The notes: generated by a model not told the origin, from the sequence alone. A stretch of 64,000 nt of DNA from Hepsetus odoe (GCA_017165825.1 CM029378.1:18505411-18569410), one strand, 5' to 3'; counted from the stretch's first letter, positions 45,768-58,682 are shown. A program made the numbers and translations.

Positions 45768-46015
45768 AGAAGCATTTCTTTCTTCCTTCTTGCCATCATA
45801 TTTCTTGATTACCATACATGTCTGTCTTCAGATTTAATAGGAAGGTAGTAAACGGTTCATTAAATGGGTGGGTTTGCTAATGGTAAAGATAACTTCACCT
45901 TAAAGTTAAAGTTAAGTTTACTTCAGTTAGTCTCCCAGTGGACATGTGGACAGCAGGATGTTTCAGTAAAGAGCACTGGAGTCATTTGTTCTTTCTTTGT
46001 TGGCAAATCATGAAC

Positions 46016-46021
46016 AATAAA
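46016..46021 (+). terminator. polyadenylation signal AATAAA (most distal candidate)
   Basis: Canonical hexamer about 1.95 kb after the stop codon; the last one before the SINE at 46378. Confidence 0.3.
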
Positions 46022-46377
46022 TTCAGTCTAGGATGGGTTTTTATAGATACCTAAAATATTTCAGTAATGAATGATGTCTGGAAATTTTAGTGCAACTGAA
46101 AGCTGCCTCACAGAAAGGTATTACATGAATACTACTTGATGCCTCAGACAAAAGTTATTTTTTAAATTAATGCATGGTGGAAAGGTACATTATGGGTATT
46201 GGAATGCAAATCAGTAAGTTCATATTTTTAAATGTGTCACAATTTTACTGCAGCAACATTGCATTAAAAACTTCAGAAGATGTTTGTAGGTTCGCTGATG
46301 TTAGATAATCAACAAAAAAGCCATATTTAGGTTGAAGACATCCTGACCACTGGTTCCCATCACCACCACTGCAAAGA

Positions 46378-46568
46378 AAGTAAAAGTGAAGTGAAATTGA
46401 CTATTTTATATGTGAACCACAACAAAATGCCATGTCTGGCGCCAGGGAAGCAGTGATGGAGATGGTACCTTGCACAAAGGTACATCAGGGCAACCTACTG
46501 ATCCAGGATTAGACCTCACGACCTTCCGATCCCTAGTCCCTAAACACTAGCCCCTCACTGTCCCTAAA
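46378..46568 (-). mobile_element. tRNA-derived SINE, family A, shortened
   Basis: As read on plus: AAAGTGAAGTGAAATTGACT tail, GGTACCTTGCACAAAGGTAC, GGATTAGACCTCACGACC as a decayed B box, and CCCTAAACACTAGCCCCTCA as a decayed A box. About 50 bp of the middle is missing. Confidence 0.8.
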
Positions 46569-46944
46569 ATGTAAGAGAGGAATGCAAGCGTTGTAATTTT
46601 CTTAACAGTGAAACCACTCAGAATTACTTCACGTTAACTATAGAACTACTCATTATCTTGTATATTATTCCAGTGAAGTTACCAGCTTGTTGTTTAAACA
46701 TGTTTACACTGCAGGTTCCTGGACATCATTTAAGTTTATGGGACTAACAAATAAACATGTGAAAAACAGTAAAAAGCATATATGGTCATGTGAGAAAAAA
46801 GCCTGGATGTTTTCATTCTTGAACATATGGACATTTAATCTTAATTTTAACAATACTGGGAGAATCAAGTACTATAGTAAACAATTAAATCTGATGAAAA
46901 GACTTTTCAAAATTTTCTGTAAAATGTAATATGCATATATAATA

Positions 46945-47690
46945 CAAAAATTAGATTTCTGGTGAGGACTAAATTAGGACCCCCCCCCCCCTTTATTCTT
47001 AATTAAAATGGCTTAAGTCACACACAGGTGTAGCGCATCACATGCACATGATTAGAACATCCTCACTCAGCATTTTGAAGGAGGTTTAAACCTCAGACAT
47101 TTAGTCTAATGTACTCCTGATTGAACACCATGGTGAGATCTAAAGAGCTGTCTGAGGCCTTCAGAAAGAAGATTGTAGCATCTTATAGGTCTGTAAGGGA
47201 TTTAAAAAGATCTCTAAAGAATTTGCAATCAGCCATTCCACTGTCAAACAACTGTACAAAACAACTGTAAGCATGCCCACGTCTGGCCGTGCAAGCAAGT
47301 TCACCCTGAGAGCAGACCGCAAGATGTTAAAAGAAGTTTCCAAAAACTTGCAAGGAGTGCAAAGAGGAAACCGATACCGATGTCAGAGACTGGTAGATGC
47401 TACAAGAAACATCTCACTGTGGTTATTTCAGCCAAAGGGGGAACACTAACTATTAGGGGGTAGGGTGTCCTAATTTTTTCCTCAGTTAGAATTCACTTTT
47501 TTTTAAATATCTTTTGTTTAATGAATAAATCAAGGTTATTTTTTGTTGTTTACCTGCAATTCAATTTCTTTTCCAGAGATGAATAAAAACAAGGTTAGAC
47601 GTCGATACGTGAACATTTCATAATGAAAAACTGAATATTTTATATATATATAATTTTCTCACATGACTGTATTTAATGATGAAATGTTCT
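46945..47690 (+). mobile_element. internally deleted Tc1-like transposon
   Basis: The plus strand codes MVRSKELSEAFRKKIVAS at about 47130, the N-terminal DNA-binding start of Tc1-like transposases. A broken region with SGRASKFTLRADR follows. Near 47420 it reaches the element's 3' part, AAGGGGGAACACTAACTATTAG, GGTGTCCTAATTTTTTCCTC. The DDE catalytic core is absent, so it is non-autonomous. Terminal repeats could not be defined by eye. Confidence 0.75.
46980..46991. repeat. poly(C) run, 12 bp
   Basis: Twelve consecutive C inside the left part of the Tc1-like element. Confidence 0.9.
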
Positions 47691-48269
47691 ACAGATATTT
47701 TTGACACATATCTTTAGTCATATAAAGGGGCAGAACCATTTATGCCAGAAGGAGGAGTGAGCCTTAAGTCCTTTTCATCATTGTCTCTGAAAACTATGCT
47801 AGGCTCACCGATGAGGAGCAGAGAAGAAAAGAGGCCCTGATTGATTGGATTCAGCTCTTGGAGCAAGAGTAAGGCAGCTAATCCAATCCTCAGCTGGCAC
47901 CCCTTCACCTCTAAACAGGTGGCTGGAATTAGCCAGTGGTTGAATGCGCTCATTTCAGCTCAGGCTTTGTTGCGCTGCCAAAAAATCAAAGTTTCAGCAG
48001 GTTGAAGAGAGACGCATCAAGGTGCCAGGTGCAAGTGACCTAATTAGTAGAATTAAGCTCCCTCAGCCTGCAGTCTGCTCAATACTTACACACAATCAAG
48101 CAGCCGACTGGGTGGCCCAGTCTGTTTCAGCACTGAACATGGAGCTGAAGCTTCATACAACACACAGAATCTGATCCCACAAATGCTTGCCATTTTATTT
48201 CTCCTGTTGATGATAAAAAATGTAAACCTGCAGCTCTTAAGGGTAATCTTTTAACATTTTACACTAACA
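47691..48269. other. intergenic stretch, possible regulatory or old repeat
   Basis: Mixed composition, no repeat or exon recognised. Confidence 0.4.
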
Positions 48270-49045
48270 TAACATAACACCTACTTAATATTGTGTAGTT
48301 CCAACAAAGTGCCCCCAATGTTTGGACTCAACAAGGCATGGAGTCTGAAAGATTTTTGATGGTTTACTGTGGTATCTGGCTCCAAGATTTTAGCTGCAGA
48401 TCTTGTCCTGTAAGATGTGAGCCTCCATGATTTGGACTAGTTTATCAAGCACATTGCATAGATGTTCGGTCAGATTGAGATGTAAGGAATTTAAAGGCTA
48501 AGTCGATGCTTGAACTCTTTATCATATCATTGAACAATATTTGTAGTGTGACATGCTTTATCCTGCTGAGAAAGGCCACTGTTATTGATACTTGGTCCAT
48601 ATAAGTGGTATATGTCAAAGTAATACAAGAATACAAAGACTCAATGTTTCCCACCAGAGCAATGCCCAAAGCATAACACTCCCACCAGTAGCTTGGAAAG
48701 TAAGCAAGCAAGCAGGTCACATTTTTCCTTTGCTCCATGGTTTATCTGTGATTTTCATGTTCACATCGCAGGCAGTGGACAGGGGTCAACTAGGGCTTTC
48801 TGACTGGACTGCAGCACCGTATACAGCAACCTGCGCTATATTCACTTTTACAGCAAGTTCTACAACTGTAACTCTCATGTGGGATCAGACCAGAAGGGCT
48901 ACCCTGGACTCCCTGCGTGCATCAATGAGCCATGGGCATCTATGACCCTATCACTGGTTCACCAGTTGTCCTTTGGATCCACTTGTTCCTTCAGAGGAGA
49001 GGTGACTGCAAATCAATACACTTATTTTGACTGATCACCTTTACA
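48270..49045 (-). mobile_element. Tc1/mariner-like transposon relic
   Basis: As read on plus: CTACTTAATATTGTGTAG, AACAAGGCATGGAGTCTGAA, CAGTGGACAGGGGTCAACTA, ACTGGACTGCAGCA and GTGCATCAATGAGCCATGG. These are successive segments of a fish Tc1-like element read backwards. A minus-strand frame keeps WWECYALGIALVG and SITVAFLSRI, which resemble transposase blocks. Many stops and deletions. Confidence 0.75.
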
Positions 49046-51204
49046 CTACGATTCAATATTTCTGTGCTGATAAGAGTCAACTCGTTCAGAATAACAATGC
49101 ACTCAATGAAAAGGGGGTCACTGAATGGTTTGATGAGAATGATGTAAATGATGTAAATAATGTCAGCTTAATAACAAATATCTCAATAGAATAACCTCAA
49201 ATATGTCACATTTCTAAACATTTAAGGCACAATTCATATTTATTTGCTAATTTTGCTTAAATGATTAATAAAATGTGATGTGTGAAAAAAGTTACATTGA
49301 TAATCTAGTAACGTTTTGGTGTGGACTGAGACCTTATTTGATTCTTTACATTATGTAAAGGATCACCTTAATCCAAACCATTAATCCAAGTCCAGACTGT
49401 ATTAAATCATGTGATCCCTTAAACCTCTCAGGTTGTCTTGCTTCTACTAAACAGCCAAGGGCTCATCTAAGTGGCTCAATTAGGCTCTGAAACTAAGGGT
49501 AATTAATACTAAATAAAGAAAGAGGTCTCACCACATCAAAATCCATATATTTTTGTTAATACAGTACATAGTATTTTGATTATATAAAATTGGGAAATTT
49601 GAGAAATAGTAAAAAAGTTAGAAAAAGGAGAAGCACTTAAATTAAAGAGCATGGTGTAAACTGTTAAGGATAAAGGTATATCTATTGTGTTTTGGAATAT
49701 TGTGGCAGAAAGTTGCATGGGAAATGTTGTGTGGACTGGGGGTAGAAAGGATTTTACTACATATAAAAGAAACCCTGGGAGTTAATGTCATAATGCCAAT
49801 GAAGAATCTGATGAAGAAAAGAGGTTGGATACAAAAGATAAAACAAAATCCATCTTAATCTGCTTCATGAAATGAGAAATGGCCCTTATCATTACGAGAC
49901 TCAAATAAATTTGAGTAAAATTTAATTAAAATTTAAATAGAATTTTGTTTAGTTACTGTGTATCCCGGGCTACCTGTGAATATTCTGAAGTGCTCTGCAA
50001 GGAAAAGTCAGAGAATAGAAAAAATCAAGAAGAGAAAAGACTATTAGAAGGCTATGAGAAATGTTTGATGACTTTAACCAATAGGATCTCAGCAAATGCT
50101 GAAAGAGTGCGCACTGTGTAAAATGCAATAAACTGACATTTGCTTTCTGTTTTTGAAGGAACACTGAAATTGTACAATTTGTAAAATAAAAAAAAAATGT
50201 CAATAACATCTGCCCAAGTGTAAATACCTTTTTTTTCTGAGAACTGGATTACTACACTTTAACTTTTCACTGCTTAAACCTAAAACAATGTATTCTTTCC
50301 ATTAAACCTTTACTTCAGCCACTGCTTCTGGTTTAAATGGCACACATAGACAAAAAAGGAAAGTCCAATTAAAATTACAGATAAAACTGACCTTTAAAAT
50401 CAAAGGCCAGTGAAACATACCAAGACTGACAGTCATTTCAGTAAAACTGGACTGAATTTAAGGCGGGTGATGTGAGGTCATTATGATGGAGATAGGGATA
50501 ATAATATGAAATAATTCAGTAAAGGACTAATTTAAACATCAAACATACTGAGATAGATCCAATAGTTAATCAGACTTCATCATGCACACGTTCCATATTT
50601 AATATTACCATTTCTCCAGATAACTATCATTAATTCAAATCCATTTTTGAAGCCCACTTTCCATCCATGTACTGTATGGACGGGAGGATAAGCCTTGCAG
50701 AAAATTTAGTTACAAATGACCCTGTAGTTTGCAAAGTTGCAGAGCTACAATGCTAAAACGAGGCAGCAGAATTTGAACACAGAACATGCCGTGGCTGATA
50801 AACAACTGCTGGGAAAAGTACATTTATTTACTTAGCCAAATTATTCCTTTACTATGATGCTTTGACCATAAATCTAATTCAAATGACATCCTACAATTAG
50901 CATCATGCAAAGTGGATGCCTAATTCATCATGCATTAAACAGTGACAAGTCGTTAGCTGATGTCGGTGCCCAGGGAGAGTATTACTGTTGATATGCTCTG
51001 TATCTGGGTACGGATGGGGGAATAAATCGCCCCAGTTTATAGGGAATGTTTATCATAGGGGTACATTAAATGGAATGCAAATCATTGTAAGTGTGTGTGA
51101 AGTTTTCTTGGTTGTATATTCTTTGCTGTTTTCCTGTAAAATACATTGCCTTACAATATACTGAGAATCAGCCCATGTAAATGGTCTGAGAAGTTAATTT
51201 CAAC
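49046..51204. other. intergenic stretch, nothing recognised
   Basis: AT-rich, no exon or named repeat. Confidence 0.5.
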
Positions 51205-51350
51205 TAGGCCAGGTGTGTCCAATCCTGGTCCTGGAGATCTATCATGCTAGAAGACTAGGATCCAGCACACTTGGCTGAATTCAGTTGTGCCATCGGGTGT
51301 GTTAGATTGCAGCTTATCTTTGCAGGGTGGTAGATCTGGTAAACCTGATG
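51205..51350 (+). repeat. MITE-like repeat fragment
   Basis: CAGGTGTGTCCAATCCTGGT followed by CCTGGAGATCT is typical of one end of a common fish non-autonomous DNA transposon. The opposite inverted end is not clear, so this may be a one-sided fragment. Confidence 0.5.
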
Positions 51351-51365
51351 TAGGTCTCGGTTAAC

Positions 51366-51498
51366 CTTCTTCTTCCTCTTCTTCTTCTGCTCCCATTTAG
51401 GGGTCACCACAGCAGATCATCAATTTCCAGTTCTTCTTTTCCTCCACAGCTTCCTCTTTCACTACCACCACCTGCATGTCATCTCTCTCGCCACATAT
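51366..51498 (-). mobile_element. LINE 3' end fragment
   Basis: As read on plus: TTCTGCTCCCATTTAGGGGT, CACCACAGCAGATCATC and CACCTGCATGTCATCTCTCT are the reverse complement of the 3' end of the LINE at 34897-35462. About 130 bp remain. Confidence 0.85.
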
Positions 51499-52404
51499 AG
51501 GCTTAATTGACCAATGTTGATCGTATGAGCCTCTGTTAACTAGGATCATGTTGGCTTCTTTAGACCCATGTTAATTATGTGGGCTTGTTTTGGCCATCAT
51601 TGTTCCTTCACAACTTTATAAAAATCAGCATGTAATGCATGGCCTTTAGAGGGTTTTAAACCATTAACCCAAATTATGAGAAAGGCAGTGTCAAGTATAG
51701 CTGCATAAAAATTAAGGGCCTTCAAAAATCCCCCACTTCAAAAAATTCTGCTCAACTGCCTGCATCCCAATTTTTTTTATGACAAAAATGGAGCAGATTT
51801 GCACGCTTTTATTCTGCAAGCTCAGAATCCAGTCTGTTGATTCTTTGGTAATTTTGTTTCCTTAACTCAATCATCTCTCTCTAAAAAAAGGAAAAAACAA
51901 AATACTCCTCTTGTGATAAATGCATAATCTACACTGATTTAATGTACTTGGACCGAAGCATGGTGAACTGTGCCAGCCGAATCCAAACCTTCTGTTCAGT
52001 GCTGAGTATTGTTGTTGTGGTTGCTACTGATTTTTATTTTCCTTTTTTTTTTTTGCTTCAAATGTACTGGCAGCTCATGAGAACACAAACACAGGTGCCC
52101 CCATTCGTGAGTGAACAGCACCAGTTTTCCCACACATTAATTACACACTATCCCTCTTGGTCGTGAAGCTGCTCTCCTGAGTGCACGCTGAAACATGAAC
52201 AAAAGAGAGCAGAGTTTTCCTTCCTTAATTACGGCAGCACCTTCCCACTTAGACTGTTTGAAAGAACCCAATTAACTGCGCAAAACAATCTACTGATGCA
52301 ATCTGTTATGCCAGACAGTGATCTCATATAGGATACTAATGGGTCTTCACCAACTGTGCTGTCTCTTTATGAAACGCAACCACACATAATTCTCTGATTT
52401 TCCT

Positions 52405-52575
52405 ACACTCTTAAAATATACGTTCCTTCAGGGTTCTTGATTTGTGTGAACAGGTTTAGGGAAAATCTGAAAATTGCTGAAAATTCTCACATTATGTTTA
52501 AATTCTTTCAAGAGTATGAGCACCATTCGCTGAAAGGTTCTTTGAGAAATCATAAATGGTTTTTCTTTGGCAGGC
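52405..52575 (+). repeat. MITE-like repeat ('AACACTCTTAAAA' type)
   Basis: ACTCTTAAAATATACGTTCC, CAGGGTTCTTGATTTG and CTGAAAGGTTCTTTGAGAAA match in order a short non-autonomous repeat that is common in teleosts. Identified from memory. Confidence 0.5.
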
Positions 52576-52582
52576 ATGTCTT

Positions 52583-52609
52583 GTAGTCTGGAGATGCTAA
52601 ATTGCCACC

Positions 52610-52640
<31 letters not shown>
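52583..52640 (+). mobile_element. SINE family B scrap with GT expansion
   Basis: GTCTGGAGATGCTAAATTGC followed by CACCTGTGTTTG and about 11 GT units corresponds to the segment at 6048-6095 of the fuller copy. Confidence 0.55.
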
Positions 52641-52643
<3 letters not shown>

Positions 52644-55203
52644 GTGTGTGTTCATAGAAAAGTAACTTCCTTCAACAACATATCTGAAGCCATTTATCAT
52701 TTAAAAAAGAAATACATAAACTGGCTCATATAATACAGAAAAAATGTTTGTATTATTTTTTCAGGTTGTTTAGTCTGCTGCAAAACAGGACGGTTTGCTC
52801 TATTTGTGGCTTCCCCAGCAAGTCATTGGCTCGTTTTACTGAAAGTGGGTCTTTGCCCCAAAACAAACCCCATGTTGCATGTCACGGCCTATCCTATTTA
52901 TCTTACAACCAGTGTGACAACTCCTCTTTTATAAAGTTTCTGGCCTACACAGGCATCTGTACCACTGGCAAGAATATTTAGTATGGTGCTTCAACCTTAG
53001 ACATAACCAATTATAACAGAAATATTTCATTTTCATACTTTACTTGTTTCATAGTTACAGTCTTTGTGGAAATAAAGAGCATACTTTACATTAATTGGCG
53101 GTTACTTTGGTAATCAAATTTGAGGCCAAAGATCTCCCCCTTTTCCACTATGCTACCAAGCATGGGGATCCGTCCTTCCCCCAAGATGTGTGAAGTTCAT
53201 GAAACATCATGATACATCGGGAGAAAATGAATCGTCAATCCTGTAAAACAAATATCCACATTGGTGTTCCACAGATTGAGGTCCAAGAGGGGGTCATATG
53301 TTTGCTGCATTTGCTGCAGAAAAAACATCAAGTTCATTTAAAGAAAGATGAGTTACTTTTCACAGTCTACAATACTGAACAAAATGTTTGCGTAAATGTT
53401 TCATTAAACTGCCATAAACAATCTCAGTGTATTATTAACCATTTCATGAAATAATTTCAGTGACTATCTAGTTCCATTCCCCACAACTATGAGCAATTCT
53501 GACTCTCTACAATTTAAATTTCTCTACAATGGACCATTTTCTATCAGAACTCAATATCTTAGTAAATATCTAGAATTTTTAGTTATGCAGAAATTGACTC
53601 TGGGGGCTCACTGTCTGAACAGGACTGTCCACACTTGTGGCTAACCATCTGTTCCAGTTGGTCCCAGATAAAATGCTCTGACACAAGAGCTTTTTAAAGG
53701 CCATCAGAGGCTCCTGTCTGCCTGACTGATTACCCACTACAAGTGAATAAGAGCCCATGCAAAGTCCGCCTGGCCGCATCAGTCCACTGAAGAGGAGTGT
53801 CCAGCAGTGAGGTGAAAGGCCCCAGTGAGCGATGAGCTCATGTTTCCCTGTCTCTAAACAGCAATTTACTTTGTGTCCCTGGTTTCATTGTGAAAAAATG
53901 CTGCCTGGAATGACTGCCTCACTCTGTCCTCAGAGAAAGGGCACAGAGTTATAGAGTGAGGGCCTTGAAACACAGTCGGTGTGTTTGTAACTGTTATAAA
54001 AGGAATATTTTAGACTTCTTCAGTATGATCTCTTTCAGTAAACTGCTTTTTTAAAAGGCAAATTAGACAACTAATCAAACAAACTTAAAAAAAAACAAAA
54101 AAAACAAACATTTATCATGCAAACTGCTCCTCACCGTAGCAAACGGTTGCCTGCACTGCTGACAGCAGTAAGACTTCTTCAGTGACAGCCACTACATCCC
54201 AACTAGTTCAAGTTCTTCAAGAATTTTTAAGTGAAGCTGTCGCTGCATTTCCCGCTAGCTGCTGAGCCACCACACATTCCTATCCATGCACTTTTGTTGC
54301 AGCACAGGTTTACCGAACACCTGTCACTACACCTCATGAATGAAAACCATTTTTAGGGTCTGTGAAAAGAAAAAGAAAACTCTTCTTGGGACCTCTCTGG
54401 AGAATGGAAAGCCTCAGGACTGAGGAACCATAAAGATACATTTGCTGTATGTTTTACAGACATTTTCTTTACATATTTTTCTACAGGTTTTATTTTTTAT
54501 ATTAATAAAAAGATTCATGACAGAGCAGATTGCATTTGTTTTCCCTTGCCAGCTCTCTGACTAGATGGGAAGTTATAAGCCTGTAAATCTACTGAAGTAT
54601 GTGTAGCCAAGGGGGTAACAATGAAGTCAACTCACAATTCACTACAGTAGATGATTCAAAGCTCAGGGTTTGATGCACTCATCATGTTTTCAACAAGACA
54701 AACTAAGATCTCACAGGCATAGACAAGTCATGTACATTTACAATAAAAATGTTTCTGTTTCTTTTCTTTTTGCAGTGTTTTGCTTTTGCTGAAGTCTGAG
54801 TTCACAATGGAATATTCCTACAGTGTTTAGTATGAAGTTTGAGTAAAGAAAGATGACTATATTCTGTCATTTACTAATGATATGAGAGCTGGAAGGCAGG
54901 GGGGTGATGAATGAGGGGAATATCATGGGTTGAGAGTGGATTGTTGACTGGTACTGGGACTACATTTTCACTTTTTGCATTGCAATATCAAAATATTTCC
55001 ACCCCTAGTTTAGCCAAGTTTACCATAATTCTTGATGAACCACCACTACATTGAAACAGTGTCCACATAAGCATGAGCCAAAATAAAAACACATTTTTGC
55101 ATCACTCACACCTAATCCGTTACCTCTGGAAGTGAATTGTCTTTAGTTATTTTTATGTTAAAGAAATTATGGTTCTGGTGTAGTAATTTCTGATCTTCAG
55201 TTG

Positions 55204-55326
55204 TTAGGGGCAGTACCTTGCTCAAGGGTACCTCAGGGTAACCTAGTGGTCTGGGACTCAAACTCTTGACCCTCTGATCGTGAGGGCACACAACTAACTA
55301 TTAGGCCCCACTGCCATATTGCCCCA
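55204..55326 (-). mobile_element. tRNA-derived SINE, family A, 5' half
   Basis: As read on plus: ACCTTGCTCAAGGGTACCTC, GGGACTCAAACTCTTGAC as B box and ACTATTAGGCCCCACTGCC as A-box head, ending TTGCCCCA. The tail half is missing. Confidence 0.85.
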
Positions 55327-55436
55327 TTTTTTAAATCAATGTTTGTGTATTTACCAAGTTAAAGTTAGATAGTTTGACTTTAGCTTCATATCCATTTTTA
55401 TGATTATAATAATAATAACAGTAATAACAATAATAA

Positions 55437-56195
55437 GCTGATGATATTGTGATCTGTAGCAAGAGTAGGGAGCAGCTTGAGGACAGCCTGGAGAGATGGA
55501 GATATGCTCTAGAAAGGAGAGGAAAGAAAGTGAGTAGGACAAAGACAGAATACATGAGTGTGAATGAAAGGGTGGAAAGTGGAGTGGTTAGGATGCAGGG
55601 AGTGGAGGTAACAAAGGTGGAGGAGTTTAAATGCTTGGGATCAACAGTTCAGTGTAACGGCGAGTGTGGAAGAGAGGTGAAGAAGAGAGTGCAGGCAGGT
55701 TGGAATGGGTGGAGAAGAGTGGCTGGAGTGATTTGTGAAAAACCAGCAAGACTAAAAGGGAAGGTTTACAGGACAGTAGTGAGACCAGCTATGTCATAAT
55801 GGTTGGAGACGGTTGCACTGACGAAAAGACAGGAGGCAGAGCTGGAGGTGTCAGAGTTAAAAATGCTGAGATTTTCATTGGGTGTGACGAGGATGGACAG
55901 GATTAGAAATGAGTAAATTAGAGGGCCAGCTCAGGTTAGATGTTTTGGAGACAAAGTTAGAGAAGCAAGATTGTGTTGGTTTGGACATGTCCAGAGGAGA
56001 GATGAGGATTATATTGGGAGGAGGATGTTGAAGATGGAGCTGCCAGGAAAGAGGAAAAGAGGAAGACCAAAGAGGAGGTTGATGGACGTGGTGAGAGAGG
56101 ACATGCAGGTGGTCGGTTTGAAGGAGGAAGATGCAGAGGACCGGAAGAAATTGAAATGGAAGATCCCCTAAACTGGAGTAGCCAAAATAAAAAGT
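55437..56195 (+). mobile_element. 5'-truncated LINE, cut at the reverse transcriptase active site
   Basis: The element starts with codons ADDIVICSKSREQLEDSLE. ADD is the end of reverse transcriptase motif C, so truncation falls at the catalytic aspartates. The frame runs to PAMS then stop at about 55799, and the remainder continues with changes and deletions to CWFGHVQRRDEDYIGRR and KRGRPKRRLMDVVRED. The 3' end CTAAACTGGAGTAGCC is followed by an A-rich tail. TAA-rich flanks on both sides may be a target duplication but are too repetitive to prove it. Confidence 0.9.
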
Positions 56196-57925
56196 AGAAT
56201 AATAACAACAACAGTAATAATAAAAGTTATTCCTCAAATAACAATAAAATATGTTTTTTTGTTTTTGTTTTTTTAATTTCATTTTTTAAATGGAGATGGA
56301 CACATCACAATAATATTGCAATTGGATGAATTTGCTGCTCATTTCTAAGTGCATTTATGGCTTTTTCTCACCTGTAGCATCAAACCATAGCCAAATAGTG
56401 TGGCTTGAAAAACTCCAGCTGCTTGAGCTCCAGTGAAAGTGCTCACTGCTGTGTTACTTCACATGCTATTAGGTCATTTGTGCTGTACGAACCATTGTGT
56501 GTTCAATGAATGTGTTCTGCTTTCTTTCATTACTGGTTTTCTGTGGCACTGCTCAAAGGACTCTTCATCTTGTCTTTTTTTAAGGAGGTTCTTCCCAGAA
56601 CTGAAGGTACCTTTCTCAGGTAACACTGGGTTAGTTCACCAAGGCCATCACTGAGTGCAACCTGACCTCAACCATAGCAATCTGGTTTATTGCTGCATCC
56701 GCTCAGACCAAGGTTGAATTAGTGCTGCATTTAGAAGGCTTCACTCATCATTTCATTCACTGTATCATGTTTGTTAGTGAAGTGACAAAAACTATAACGT
56801 GGCATACAAGCATAATATTTATTTTATAGGGAGCACACCATATTTTCACATAACCAATCTTCCACAGATTCTACAACGGAAAAACTTCCACTGCCCACAA
56901 AAATTTGCCCACAATTGTGTTTAATTGTCACCAGGATGAAGAACAGAGTAAATGAAGGTCTGGCACGACTGTTCTTTTTAAACATGTGTGAAGAATCTTT
57001 TTAAAGCTTTAACAACCTCTTCATAATGCAAGCTTCTTAAAAGTTTTTTTTATACTTTTAGAAAGGCTTTTCATACCCCACATCTCATGGTTCTTTGTAG
57101 AACTACAGTGTTTTTTCTTTGGCACTGCTCAAAGAACTCATTGCAGAAACATTTTATTATACACCCTTTATAGCCCAGTATTAAACATACTCTTTGCTTG
57201 CGGTTGTATCCTGTATTGTCCATTTATGTATGGTGTAATTTCACAAAGGAACATTCCTTTACACATGCAGGTGAACCCGTGCCACTAAAGTGATGAATAA
57301 ACCATGGCAGGTCATAAGAGCAGTTAGCAGGAGGCATCACCATGGAAAGAAAAGATATTCTGATCAGTCCTTTCATTCTGCAGAGTAATTAAAGCTGAGT
57401 GGTGGGTAGGAAATTCTAATAATATCTCCTTTGTTACTGACAGGCTCTGTGAGTGCTTTTGTATTTCCTCAAATGAAACCAGGTGAGTGCCGGGCAAACG
57501 TCAGCCTTGCACAGGCTATTTTAGACGAACAGCTGGATTATGAGCCAGTCCAGGTTCATCCATCAAACATATTAGATAGATGACAAAGGAAAAAGTTTCT
57601 GAGAAGACTTACAAAGTTTTTTTGGCTGGGCACATCTAAAAAGAACATGCGTGGCCAGTAAGCCAACTCCATCTGCTATTGTGCTGCAGGAATGATGTAT
57701 TATAGATTCTCCTGCTATGTTAATGCAGGCGTGAGCAGTGTGAGATGTTTATGTAAGATGTATTGGCGCAGTTGAGTGTCGGTGGTCAGTTTGGTAAAAC
57801 TGGGTGAGAACTAGACCCCGAAAGCCTGGATGAAAGCCAACGGTTGCCACGGTGACAGAACTTGTGCCGCCTGCTTAGAAATCTCTTTGTATGTTTCCAC
57901 GGCAACAACTGTGGCTAGGTGGAGA

Positions 57926-57966
57926 GGGGGTGGCAGTTGGTTGGGGGGGGAGGGGGGTGTTGTGGG
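57926..57966 (+). other. G-rich run with quadruplex potential
   Basis: Runs of 5, 8 and 6 G plus a GGG lie within about 40 bp. The 8-G run can be split, so four or more tracts of three or more G are available. Confidence 0.5.
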
Positions 57967-58661
57967 CATCGCTTATTCACATGCCTGCATTGTTTATGCT
58001 CCCAAATTCATTGGCACAATCGCCTGCGATAAAATCCAAAAAGCATGAGTGTTAGTCAGCAGTGCAGAGCAGGGAGCTTTGTCAAGATTAACACATCCAA
58101 CTCGAGTTACTTTAGAGGATTTCCCACCCAAGAGTGTTGAATTAGGGCTATGAGCCTCTCCCTTTCATGGCCCAAAATAGCAGGTCTCTTTTATCTACTC
58201 TTCTCTTTAATAACACTGTTGTCATATATTTTGATAAATAAAGAGCTTGATCTCAGAAAAAGTCTCAAATTTGTGGATTTTTATTTTGCTTGTGTCACAT
58301 GTGACAATTTTGAGCTCACAACACATATATGAGAAATGTGCCACACTTCAGCCTCCTCACATTGTAACTCTGATGAAAGAAATCAATAATAAGCCCTTAC
58401 TATAGTCTTTCTTCAAGGAACACTCAGAAACCATTGCAGAACATTCAAAAGAGTTCTAACGTAAGCTTGGCATTTTTTTTTCCTGAAAACGGATTTTTAT
58501 TTTAAACGTGAATTTGTTCTCATGCTGAGTGAACTGATTTGCCTTCATAAGCACCGCCCACAAATATGCTTTTCCATAGCAGCTGGACACACTTTACCAG
58601 ACCACTGGCAAAAATTCCCATTTCACCAAATGACAAAGCATGGTACTCAACTCAACAGGGC

Positions 58662-58682
58662 TTTTTTTTTTTTTTTTTTTTA
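58662..58682. repeat. poly(T) tract
   Basis: About 20 consecutive T. Confidence 0.9.

Larger units (their letters stand above)
44076..46025 (+). other. probable shisa9 3' UTR
   Basis: Follows the stop codon directly and contains no recognised repeat for nearly 2 kb. AATAAA signals lie at 44376, 45762 and 46016, so short and long UTR forms are possible. A (TA)n-like stretch sits at 45525-45553. Open frames here (such as 45487-45837) show no family motif. The true end needs transcript data. Confidence 0.5.
51499..55203. other. intergenic stretch with small repeats, no gene
   Basis: Contains a MITE-like block (52405-52575) and a GT-rich SINE scrap (52583-52640). The rest is AT-rich with short anonymous open frames and no recognisable motif. 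Confidence 0.5.

Noticed and set aside
45487..45837. 116-codon open frame downstream of shisa9
   Set aside because: Hydrophobic, AT-driven translation in the probable 3' UTR with no homology recognised.
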